This document shows positions 44,134-53,291 of a DNA stretch of 64,000 nucleotides, piece by piece. Below the pieces are notes generated by a model that did not search any database, was not told the DNA's origin, and saw only the letters and a list, made by a program, of their open reading frames with translations. The position numbers and the translations under genes were made by a program. Origin of the DNA: Prochlorococcus sp. MIT 1341 (lineage in GTDB: Bacteria > Cyanobacteriota > Cyanobacteriia > PCC-6307 > Cyanobiaceae); contig NZ_CP139304.1 of assembly GCF_034092415.1 (NCBI RefSeq), positions 1,100,001 to 1,164,000 of the forward strand, in the 5' to 3' direction. The stretch's first letter is position 1. Every line of letters starts with the position of its first letter.

Positions 44134-46968
44134 TTAGTCTTCTGGAACAAAAAGAAAGGGTTCTGACTGGCTCATACCAACCTTTACACGTAAAGCACCA
44201 AAACCTTTAAAGCGCTCCTCCAACAATTCAGTAGCCAAAGGATTTTCAAGCCTTCTTCGCAATACTCGCCTTAAGGGGCGGGCTCCATATTCAGGCTGAT
44301 ATCCCTCAGCGGCAAGAGAAACAACAACTTGATCATCGACTCTTAACTCAAGTTCCTGTTCCGCAAGTAAAGAAGCAAGATCAGCTAATTGAAGTCGAAC
44401 AATCTTCTGAAGATGATTTGGCTGAAGAGGAAGGAATCGGATAACTTCATCAATTCGATTTAAAAATTCGGGACGAAACTGCTTTGCCAGAGAGAGGTCA
44501 ACCTGCTTTTTCAAAATTTGCTCCAGCGCGACAGAATCTCCATCTTCCTTTTCAGCCAACCTTGCTTTTTCTAAGATTTCTCGACTTGCAAGATTGCTCG
44601 TCATAACAATTACCGTATGACGGAAATCAACTGTCCTCCCTTGCGAATCAGTTAAACGTCCATCATCAAGCACCTGTAAAAGTAAATTAAAAACATCTGG
44701 ATGAGCCTTCTCTATTTCATCTAAAAGCAAAACTGCATAGGGCCGTCTTCGAACAGCTTCAGTAAGTTGACCCCCTTCTTCATATCCAACATAACCAGGT
44801 GGTGCGCCCAAAAGGCGTGCTACTGCATTCCTTTCCATAAACTCACTCATATCTAACCTCACCAGAGCATCTTCTTCATCAAACAAAGAAGATGCCAAAG
44901 CCTTAGCTAATTCTGTCTTACCAACGCCAGTAGGGCCTAAAAAAAGAAATGATCCAACTGGCCTACGAGGATCTTTCATCCCTGCCCTGGCCCTCCTTAT
45001 AGCTGCAGAAACAGCCTTAATAGCTTCCAGTTGACCCACAACTCTTTCAGACAAATAATCCTCGAGTTCTAACAGCTTTTGTCTTTCCCCAGCCAATAAC
45101 CTCTGAACTGGTATACCTGTCCACCGAGCCACTACATCCGCAACATCTTCTGGCTCAACCTGTTCACGAAGCAATGCTGTTCCTGCTGCTTGGGCTTTGG
45201 CTAAAGCATTCTCTAACTCTGATCGTCGTTGTTGTACAACAGTAAGGTGGTCATATTGCAACCTAGCGGCATCCTCAAGATCACCTAAATGTTCAGCTTC
45301 AGCAATAGCAGTACGGAGATCTTCATCCTGTTGAAGAAGCTTTCTTAACTCAATAACCTGATCCAATTCCTGTTGCCAATTCTCCTTCAGATCAGATAAA
45401 TAAGAGGCAGCCGAAAGACGTGCTTTTTGTAGCTCCATTCTTTCTGATTGTTTTGCCTCATTAGAAGCCAGCAAAGCCATTTCAATACGACGTAGCTCTA
45501 CCTCAGCCTCCTCAACAACCTGTGGCTTGGAAGTGACTTCCATCTTCAATTGAGCAGAAGCTTCATCAATCAAATCAATAGCTTTATCAGGCAAACAACG
45601 ATCACTTATATAACGATCTGCTAAACGATTGGCCGCCTGAACAGCAGCATCAGTAATTGCAACCCCATGATGCAGTTCATATCTTTCTTTCAAACCACGC
45701 AAAATCTGAAGACTTAGATCCAGGCTGGGCTCCTTAATGTCAACCTGCTGAAAACGACGACTAAAGGCCTGATCCTTTTCGATCGATCTACGATAATTTT
45801 CTGAAGTTGTAGCTCCTATACACCTCAAATCACCTCTTGCAAGAAGTGGTTTTAACAAACTTCCGGCATCAGAACTAGACCTATCATTACTTACTAAAGC
45901 ATGTAACTCATCAATAAAAAGAATTACACCTGCATCTGGATCACTCACCTCAGTCAAAACTGCTCTTAATCGCTCTTCAAATTGACCCCGGAATTTCGCG
46001 CCAGCAATTAATGCCCCTAAATCAAGGGCAACCAATCTCAGCCCTTTCAGTAAATCAGGAACATCCCCATTAACAATTCGTTGGGCTAAAAGCTCAACAA
46101 TTGCTGTCTTCCCTACACCCGGGGCTCCTATAAGCACGGGATTATTCTTACCCCTTCGCGAAAGAACCTTGATCAACCTACGAATCTCAGGATCGCGACC
46201 AATAACAGGATCTAGTTCCCCTTGCTGTGCAGCTGATGTCAAATCTCGACCATACAAATCAATAGCCTTTGGCTCTTGAACTAACTCCAAGGAAGATGAC
46301 TCAGGAGAAGTTTTGGTTGATTCTGAAATCAGTCCAGATTCCAAAGAAGTTGTTTGCTCATTAGTATTTACCCTTGGCGAGGTTGTTTGCTTATTGGTAT
46401 TTACCCTTGGCGCGGTTGTTTGCTTATTGGTATTTACCCTTGAAGTTGCCTTGTCTGGTGGAGATGCAACACGAGAAAATTTACTTTTACTAGATGCATT
46501 TGGCAGTCGCCTCAATTCCACTTCTAATCTTTGTCCAGGTAGCCCAAGCTCATCAAATAACTCTGCGCCAATTCTAGAATCTTTACCTAACGCGATTAGG
46601 AGATGGGAAACATCAATTAATCGAGAGCCCCAACGCACTCGGGAACGCTCAGCCTCTTCAAGTAAGTTTTCCAAGTCTTCCCCAACAAATAATTCGTCAC
46701 TACGTGACATTGGCTGGTCAGCCATAAACGCTTCTAAACGATCTAACAACTCTGCATTGTCAATAGGAAGACCATCTAACCAATTTTTATAGGAAATATC
46801 ACTAAAAAGAGCCTGCATTAAATGCTCTACATCAAGATCCTGATGACGCCATCTGCGAGCCAAATCTTGCGCAGCCAACAAAAGATCCCATGCATCGTCA
46901 CTAAAAAGATCAGGCTGTGTTGTGAGGCTACCCTGATTAGAAAATCTAGTCCCAGTCTGGAAATTCAT
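44134..46968 (-). CDS. ClpB-type AAA+ disaggregase (second ClpB-like)
   Basis: This 944-residue protein has two AAA+ domains: Walker A GAPGVGKTA (281-289) and later GPTGVGKTE, with GYVGYEEGGQLTEAVRRRPYAVLLLDEIEKAH-type sensor/Walker B sequence in the second. A coiled-coil M domain lies between them (about 490-610), which marks ClpB, not ClpC or ClpA. The N-domain (residues 20-155) is a double Clp-N repeat. Between N-domain and AAA1 is a low-complexity linker with three 11-residue repeats of N-T-N-K/E-Q-T-T-S (177-210). It resembles the cyanobacterial ClpB2 paralogue, whose role is less understood than ClpB1. gloA starts 6 bp upstream. Confidence 0.92.
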   Translation of the reverse strand: MNFQTGTRFSNQGSLTTQPDLFSDDAWDLLLAAQDLARRWRHQDLDVEHLMQALFSDISYKNWLDGLPIDNAELLDRLEAFMADQPMSRSDELFVGEDLENLLEEAERSRVRWGSRLIDVSHLLIALGKDSRIGAELFDELGLPGQRLEVELRRLPNASSKSKFSRVASPPDKATSRVNTNKQTTAPRVNTNKQTTSPRVNTNEQTTSLESGLISESTKTSPESSSLELVQEPKAIDLYGRDLTSAAQQGELDPVIGRDPEIRRLIKVLSRRGKNNPVLIGAPGVGKTAIVELLAQRIVNGDVPDLLKGLRLVALDLGALIAGAKFRGQFEERLRAVLTEVSDPDAGVILFIDELHALVSNDRSSSDAGSLLKPLLARGDLRCIGATTSENYRRSIEKDQAFSRRFQQVDIKEPSLDLSLQILRGLKERYELHHGVAITDAAVQAANRLADRYISDRCLPDKAIDLIDEASAQLKMEVTSKPQVVEEAEVELRRIEMALLASNEAKQSERMELQKARLSAASYLSDLKENWQQELDQVIELRKLLQQDEDLRTAIAEAEHLGDLEDAARLQYDHLTVVQQRRSELENALAKAQAAGTALLREQVEPEDVADVVARWTGIPVQRLLAGERQKLLELEDYLSERVVGQLEAIKAVSAAIRRARAGMKDPRRPVGSFLFLGPTGVGKTELAKALASSLFDEEDALVRLDMSEFMERNAVARLLGAPPGYVGYEEGGQLTEAVRRRPYAVLLLDEIEKAHPDVFNLLLQVLDDGRLTDSQGRTVDFRHTVIVMTSNLASREILEKARLAEKEDGDSVALEQILKKQVDLSLAKQFRPEFLNRIDEVIRFLPLQPNHLQKIVRLQLADLASLLAEQELELRVDDQVVVSLAAEGYQPEYGARPLRRVLRRRLENPLATELLEERFKGFGALRVKVGMSQSEPFLFVPED
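46349..46447. repeat. Three 33-bp tandem repeats in clpB-like gene
   Basis: Units begin at 46349, 46382 and 46415, each starting GTTGTTTGC on the plus strand, with a few substitutions. They keep the frame (11 codons per unit) and code the linker between the N-domain and the first AAA+ domain. Confidence 0.95.
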
Positions 46969-46973
46969 CAGCT

Positions 46974-47375
46974 TTAGATCACAGCCTGACGGGAATTCAT
47001 CTGAATCAGTTCGATCTTGTAACCATCTGGATCCTCAACAAATGCAATCACAGTATTTCCATGTTTCATTGGTCCAGGATCTCTTACCACAATGCCCCCT
47101 CGTTCTGCTATCGCAGTACAAGCTGACCAAATATCATCAACTCCCAATGCAATGTGCCCATAACCTTCCCCAAGCTCATAATTATCTTTGTCCCAGTTGT
47201 GCGTTAATTCCAACACAGTATTCTCACTTTCATCCCCATACCCAACAAATGCCAGAGTAAAGCGTCCAGACGGGTAATCCTTACGCCTTAAAAGGCTCAT
47301 ACCCAATACCTCGGTATAAAAAATCAAAGACCTCTCAAGGTCTCCAACTCTGAGCATCGTGTGCAACATCCGCAT
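46974..47375 (-). CDS. gloA: Lactoylglutathione lyase (glyoxalase I)
   Basis: GloA detoxifies methylglyoxal as its glutathione hemithioacetal. The metal ligands are visible: His in [14 protein letters not shown] (H5), Glu in [10 protein letters not shown], His in [11 protein letters not shown] and Glu in GYKIELIQ, the set typical of Ni/Co-type bacterial enzymes. 133 residues. It heads the leftward block that continues with the clpB-like gene. Confidence 0.95.
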   Translation of the reverse strand: MRMLHTMLRVGDLERSLIFYTEVLGMSLLRRKDYPSGRFTLAFVGYGDESENTVLELTHNWDKDNYELGEGYGHIALGVDDIWSACTAIAERGGIVVRDPGPMKHGNTVIAFVEDPDGYKIELIQMNSRQAVI

Positions 47376-47479
47376 AACTATCGACTCTGAACACCGAGCC
47401 AGCTAAGTTCATTCTGCTCTTACAAAGAGCTTGGTCCACCCATATGAAGATCTAGTAGTGCAATCGCACATATTGCTAG

Positions 47480-48823
<1,344 letters not shown>

Positions 48824-48854
48824 TGGTTGAACTTGCTGAAATTTTTTACAAATC

Positions 48855-48877
48855 AATATCATCTAGCAGATGATATT
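48855..48877. terminator. Hairpin between convergent eno and ABC1 kinase genes
   Basis: AATATCATCT (48855-48864), an AGC loop and the exact reverse complement (48868-48877) are followed by TTC. It lies 31 bp past the eno stop and covers the last codons of the opposite gene. It is a likely eno terminator; the T-tract is short. Confidence 0.6.
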
Positions 48878-50541
48878 TTCTTATCCAAGCGAGCCTCCCT
48901 CCTTAGTTTAATCTGCAATTTTAGCCAACTAAATAATACTGGAATCGAAATAATGATTGGTATACCAGCAAACCTAGGCTGGTTACTTAAAAACAGTAGC
49001 GATGCAGAGATAGCAAAGCTGCCTAGCAAAACTGATTGACTGAATGACTGCTGAACATTGACCATGCGACGAAATTGTCTATCTGATTCACCCATTCGAA
49101 TTTGCAATTGCAAATCTCCTTGTTCAAGTCTTTCAAGACTTTCATCAAGCCGTCTTGGCAGAGCCACGGCGCGACTCCCTATTTCGCCAACCTGACGGCC
49201 TAATTCATTGAACAAGTCATTCGGCCCAGAGCTACTCGAATTCATAAGTGGAAGAAAATAAGGCTTGGCAATAGACATCAGGTTAAAGCCCGGATCAAGG
49301 CTCCTGCCAACTCCTTCAAAAGTAGATAACGCACGCATAACGAAAATTAACTCAACAGGAATGCGAAAAGGTTGTCCATAAACCAGGTCATAAATATCGC
49401 CAGATAATTTCTCCATCAGCTTTGAATTAAATGGAGGTGTCAATATCTCCCGAAACATCAGTCTCACCAAACGTCGTACAGGCCCCAACTCAACATCAAC
49501 AGCAATAACACCTGCAGCTTGCAATTCATTAACTAGAGCAGTCGCATCTTGTCTAGCTGCTGCACGAACCATTGCCCCTAACCTTTTGCGAAGGCGATCA
49601 GAGACTGAGCCCATCATTCCAAAATCGTAATAAATCAATGCACCATCACTTGCTACAGCAAGGTTTCCAGGGTGGGGATCAGCATGAAAGAAACCGTACC
49701 TAACTAATTGTTGTAGGTAGCTTGCTGCTCCTATCTCCGCTACATCAGAAGGCTTTACACCTAGCTCCAAGATTGATTGTCGATCATTAACTTTTATGCC
49801 AGGCAAATAATCAAGACAAAGAATACGCCGGGTACTTAAGTTCCAAACAACTGAAGGTACACGTATTTGCGGATCATCTAAAAATTGCTGTCGAAAACGA
49901 GCTGCAAACTGCGCTTCCTGCCGAAAATCAAGTTCTCGTAGTAACACTCTTCTACATTCCTTAGCTATGCCAATCAAATCTCTTCCACGTCCCCAAGTTG
50001 GATGTCGTTGCAAGACTGCAGCAACATCTTGCATTACATCTAAGTCAAGGCGAAATAACTTCTCAAGGCCTGGTCTTTGAACCTTAAAAACAACCTGACG
50101 ACCATTGCGTAATTTGGCGAGATGAACTTGAGCTAACGAAGCTGCACCTAGAGGGTGTTGTTCCAAATCACGAATATCTAGACATCTCGCTCCTAATTCC
50201 TCCTTAAGCAAAGTCTGAACCTGACTAAAAGCAAATGGTGGCACCTTATCTTGAAGTTCAGCCAACTCAACTATCCATCCAGAAGGTAGGACATCCGGTC
50301 TCGCCGATAGAAGTTGGCCTAGTTTAATAAATGCAGACCCAAGCCGAATTAGCTCTGAAGCAAGCCATTTAGCTCTTATTTGTTGACGTATTTCACGTCT
50401 AGACCTACTAAATCCCCTGCAATATGTCCAAGGACGGCTATCCCACCAAAGAAAAATAATTAAGCACAAAAATGTTGCCCATATTCTTATAGCCCGTATT
50501 CCACGGTTTACAGTATCAAAAAAATCTACAGCAATCATCAA
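48859..50541 (-). CDS. ABC1/UbiB-family atypical kinase
   Basis: This 560-residue protein has the ABC1 signature: FIKLGQLLSARPDVLP (the KxGQ motif), PLGAASLAQVHLAKLRNGRQVVFKVQRPG (the Ala-rich loop and Lys), ELDFRQEAQ and FFHADPHPGNLAVASDGALIYYDFGMMG. Hydrophobic segments are at the N-terminus (residues ~15-33) and C-terminus (~510-545), so it is membrane-bound. Family members support prenylquinone (ubiquinone, plastoquinone) metabolism; the substrate is unknown. Two short unknown genes lie just upstream on the same strand. Confidence 0.92.
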   Translation of the reverse strand: MMIAVDFFDTVNRGIRAIRIWATFLCLIIFLWWDSRPWTYCRGFSRSRREIRQQIRAKWLASELIRLGSAFIKLGQLLSARPDVLPSGWIVELAELQDKVPPFAFSQVQTLLKEELGARCLDIRDLEQHPLGAASLAQVHLAKLRNGRQVVFKVQRPGLEKLFRLDLDVMQDVAAVLQRHPTWGRGRDLIGIAKECRRVLLRELDFRQEAQFAARFRQQFLDDPQIRVPSVVWNLSTRRILCLDYLPGIKVNDRQSILELGVKPSDVAEIGAASYLQQLVRYGFFHADPHPGNLAVASDGALIYYDFGMMGSVSDRLRKRLGAMVRAAARQDATALVNELQAAGVIAVDVELGPVRRLVRLMFREILTPPFNSKLMEKLSGDIYDLVYGQPFRIPVELIFVMRALSTFEGVGRSLDPGFNLMSIAKPYFLPLMNSSSSGPNDLFNELGRQVGEIGSRAVALPRRLDESLERLEQGDLQLQIRMGESDRQFRRMVNVQQSFSQSVLLGSFAISASLLFLSNQPRFAGIPIIISIPVLFSWLKLQIKLRREARLDKKISSAR

Positions 50542-50542
50542 G

Positions 50543-50839
50543 TCAGATATCTAACTTGTGGCTTAAGTCGGCTACCTTGGAACGAAGCCGATCAACTATT
50601 TCCTGGGGTTGATCAATATCTGTTGGGCAGAAAGAACTAACATCCTCTACCACTTCCTCTGATGAGGATTCTTGCTCCATCAAATCGGCCTCAGTGATCA
50701 CTTCTTCGTAAAACAGCTTTAGTTCGTGGCGTAAGCGGTCTGGTCCCTCTCTAACCAGCCTCTCAGTTCGTGCGAAAAAACGCTTCAATGTGGCTTGAAT
50801 CAAAAAATCTGGTGAACTCATAAAACGTAAATAATGCAC
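50543..50839 (-). CDS. Unknown acidic protein, upstream of ABC1 kinase
   Basis: I do not recognise this 98-residue protein. The first half is basic and helical (IQATLKRFFARTERLVREGPDRLRHELKLFYEEVITEAD-type), the second strongly acidic (MEQESSSEEVVEDVSS). No membrane segment or signal is seen. A Met at residue 7 could be the start. It ends 1 bp before the ABC1 kinase start, so they are probably translated together and may work together. Confidence 0.75.
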   Translation of the reverse strand: MHYLRFMSSPDFLIQATLKRFFARTERLVREGPDRLRHELKLFYEEVITEADLMEQESSSEEVVEDVSSFCPTDIDQPQEIVDRLRSKVADLSHKLDI

Positions 50840-50854
50840 TTCAAAAATTGTGCT

Positions 50855-51349
50855 CTAGGGCACCTTAGGCAAATCTTTTGGAAGGAAGAAAGTCCTTGCA
50901 GAAGGGAACCTAGGTACCCAAGGAATACTAGGAAGAGAAGTCCAACCATTTTCTGGTTGTTTGCTTAAAACTTTGGATAGTTTCTCAACTTTGCTTGACT
51001 GAACCAAATCAAGGACAGAGCGACTTTCTTCAGGTGAATTAACAAAATCATTGATCTCACTGGCACTGGCCACAGATCTCATTGAACCCTGCGTATCGAT
51101 CAAATAAGAACCTGGAAGCAATTCTGAACTTTTACCATCATGAAGATTGCGAAGTGTCTCCAAGTCAACTCCAGAAAAAACCTTCTCTTCAAAGTATTGG
51201 TATTGCAATGAATTTTTTGGACTACCAAGGCTAATTAAACGCTGTGTAATTCCATAACCAACAGCGAAGCATCCACCTGCTACTAGTGGTCCCAACCAAA
51301 ACCGAGGACGCTTATTTGAGGATTGATTAGCTTTTCTTGAAGATTCCAA
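50855..51349 (-). CDS. Unknown protein with one membrane anchor
   Basis: A short basic N-terminus is followed by one hydrophobic segment (WLGPLVAGGCFAVGYGITQRL, residues about 18-38) and then ~125 soluble residues (164 total). The C-terminal part is Pro-rich (TSLPSIPWVPRFPSARTFF). I know no family. It lies 15 bp upstream of the acidic unknown gene and the ABC1 kinase, on the same strand, suggesting a three-gene unit. Confidence 0.7.
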   Translation of the reverse strand: MESSRKANQSSNKRPRFWLGPLVAGGCFAVGYGITQRLISLGSPKNSLQYQYFEEKVFSGVDLETLRNLHDGKSSELLPGSYLIDTQGSMRSVASASEINDFVNSPEESRSVLDLVQSSKVEKLSKVLSKQPENGWTSLPSIPWVPRFPSARTFFLPKDLPKVP

Positions 51350-51458
51350 AATAGTTACTCACCTTAAACTATTCAGATATTTTTAAAATGTGTTTATATT
51401 TTACACACAAACTAATCACCAATCGTCGAAAAAGTAAATAAAATTTTGAAAACTGAAT

Positions 51459-51773
51459 TTAAGAATCTTTATCTGTGTCTATAGCAAATCTTGCCTGCAA
51501 GGCCATGGAAAGATGTACCTCTAAAGCCCCTAATGCCATAGCCTGCTTAGGTTTCAAATCTTTAATGATTGAAGGATGTTTAGTCCGTAATGTCTCAACA
51601 ATTGTTTTACTCATATTCGTCCATTCGGCCAAAATTATTTTGAAGCTCTCCTCCTTCGCATTGGATTCAGGCAAATCATTGCTAGAAGAGTAACTTTCTT
51701 TTAAGGCTGAAAGCAATAATGAGTTCAAGTCTTTATGACTGATCTCATTCGGTACCGAAGAAAACTCAGCCAT
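51459..51773 (-). CDS. Unknown small helical protein
   Basis: A 104-residue soluble protein with no signal or membrane segment. The sequence is mostly helix-forming (FKIILAEWTNMSKTIVETLR and LKPKQAMALGALEVHLSMALQARFAI). I do not recognise it. It stands alone between AT-rich gaps, 109 bp before the anchored unknown gene. The 217-bp gap upstream (51774-51990) shows no gene, tRNA or strong hairpin. Confidence 0.6.
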   Translation of the reverse strand: MAEFSSVPNEISHKDLNSLLLSALKESYSSSNDLPESNAKEESFKIILAEWTNMSKTIVETLRTKHPSIIKDLKPKQAMALGALEVHLSMALQARFAIDTDKDS

Positions 51774-51990
51774 GGATTCTCCATCTTTTATTTACTTATA
51801 AAACATTTTAAATGAAAAACAGATTCAGCACGGTGCGACACTTGGCGAAATAACCGATACATCCGAATAAATACTTAGCAGATTTGTTAAGGAAGAGAGT
51901 TCATTTAAATCAATAAGCTAGAGAATAGAGATCTAGTGTCAGGGATAATTTTGGGGCATTTACCTATGGTCAAACGCCTCAGAAAGTTAG

Positions 51991-52272
51991 TCAGTATTTT
52001 CTAGCTCCATGCTTGGCAGAAGATTGAAGTTGATTCTCTCGGTCTTCAAGAATTGTTCTCAACCATTTTGCCCCTAGAGCTGGGGAAATTGTTCGGTCGT
52101 GTAGAAAATCACAAATCCATGAATACAAAGGCCCAGCATTTGTTTCACAATTAAACCTTTCTTCAAATGAAAGTACCTGTTCCTTAGTCTTGCAAGCTCG
52201 CAACTGATCAACAATCGCTTCTCGCACCCCCTTGTGCAGCACTTCTGGAGGCTGGGTATTTGTAAGGGTCAT
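51991..52272 (-). CDS. Unknown small soluble protein
   Basis: About 93 residues from the Met of MTLTNTQPP; the frame is open to 52305. No known domain was recognised. It is mixed in charge with a single tryptophan-rich patch (LYSWICDFLHDRTISPALGAKWL). The upstream gap 52306-52473 includes a small GCCC-AAAA-GGGC hairpin and a 14-mer shared with the candidate ncRNA, but no clear gene. Confidence 0.55.
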   Translation of the reverse strand: MTLTNTQPPEVLHKGVREAIVDQLRACKTKEQVLSFEERFNCETNAGPLYSWICDFLHDRTISPALGAKWLRTILEDRENQLQSSAKHGARKY

Positions 52273-52473
52273 GGCTCTAGAGGTAATGATTGGGTATTCA
52301 CCCACTACTTCATGATTAGCTCCTTTCTTGGTAAATGCGCAAGTACATTTAAACCATCTATGTTAAAACCTAGTCTCTTTAAGCTCTTGATTTAGCCCAA
52401 AAGGGCCTTTAGCAATTCCTCACCCCTGTAGAATTGTGAATACATAAAGATTATCCTGGGCCAATTCAACCGG

Positions 52474-52731
52474 TTATTCTTCAGGGAAAAGCAAACTAGC
52501 CAATTCATCAGCATCTACGTCATATACTCTTGCAAGACTAGTTTCTATTGCACTAGTTACCTCACCAGATAAAAAGCGCATGGAATTCAAGGCATCTTCA
52601 GTTATGTCTTCTGTAAGCAACTGGTCCTCGCTTTCCAATTTTTCATCATTAATTACGGCCATTACCCAACTTTGATAGGCATAAACCAAATCAGAAAACT
52701 CGAGTTCAGGGTCATTCAAATCCAAAGTCAT
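52474..52731 (-). CDS. Unknown acidic protein
   Basis: About 85 residues from MTLDLNDPE; an upstream Met at 52758 is less likely. It is strongly acidic (LESEDQLLTEDITEDALNSM, then YDVDADELASLLFPEE) and helical. I know no family. It is divergent from the next gene with about 50 bp between, so the pair may share regulation. Confidence 0.65.
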   Translation of the reverse strand: MTLDLNDPELEFSDLVYAYQSWVMAVINDEKLESEDQLLTEDITEDALNSMRFLSGEVTSAIETSLARVYDVDADELASLLFPEE

Positions 52732-52781
52732 TTCTAAATGCCGGTTCGAAGGCAACACCAGTCTGAATATTAAAAGAAAGA

Positions 52782-53249
52782 ATGTCCTCCATCGACGCCT
52801 CTCTAAAAACTAACCTCCAAGGAAAGCTTTTTGATTTAGCCTTATTAGAGTTAGTAAAGAATTATCGCGAAAGCTTCGAACCTCTCTGGAGTACAGATAG
52901 TTGGGTGAAATTCCTTATCTTGCTTGCGCTGAAATCTGGCTTATCGGGAGAACAAGAATCTCTAGAATTTTTTGCAGAATCAATAGGACATAGGGTGACG
53001 TCAAAAATGCGACGTGTTTTTTTCGAAAGAACACTTGAAGAACAAGGGCTGCTATTGATGGCAGATCCCTCCGAAGCACAGGTCTTAATAATGCCCACTG
53101 CCGCTGAAACAGAAATCACTGAACAGCTAGCATCAGATGCACTTAGGCTAGTTGGGCTTGCAGACAGAACTGTTGCTGATCCCACACTTTGGGAAAGTCA
53201 TGACTCTTTGCTCGCAATCCCTTGGAAATTCCCTTATAAAAAAAGCTGA
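52782..53249 (+). CDS. Unknown protein
   Basis: This 155-residue soluble protein has no recognised domain. It is helical throughout, with a basic patch (HRVTSKMRRVFFERTLEEQG) in the middle that could bind nucleic acid or a partner, and a distinctive end (DSLLAIPWKFPYKKS). Divergent from the acidic unknown gene, and 42 bp upstream of valS on the same strand. Confidence 0.7.
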   Translation: MSSIDASLKTNLQGKLFDLALLELVKNYRESFEPLWSTDSWVKFLILLALKSGLSGEQESLEFFAESIGHRVTSKMRRVFFERTLEEQGLLLMADPSEAQVLIMPTAAETEITEQLASDALRLVGLADRTVADPTLWESHDSLLAIPWKFPYKKS

Positions 53250-53291
53250 ATTTTTAGCAATCGGACCATAAATCAGTCGCACTTTGCGACC

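Noticed and set aside
46313-46792. 159-codon plus-strand frame opposite the clpB-like gene
   Set aside because: It is the antisense of the repeat-bearing ClpB linker and N-domain; its hydrophobic repeats are only the complement of the coding repeats.
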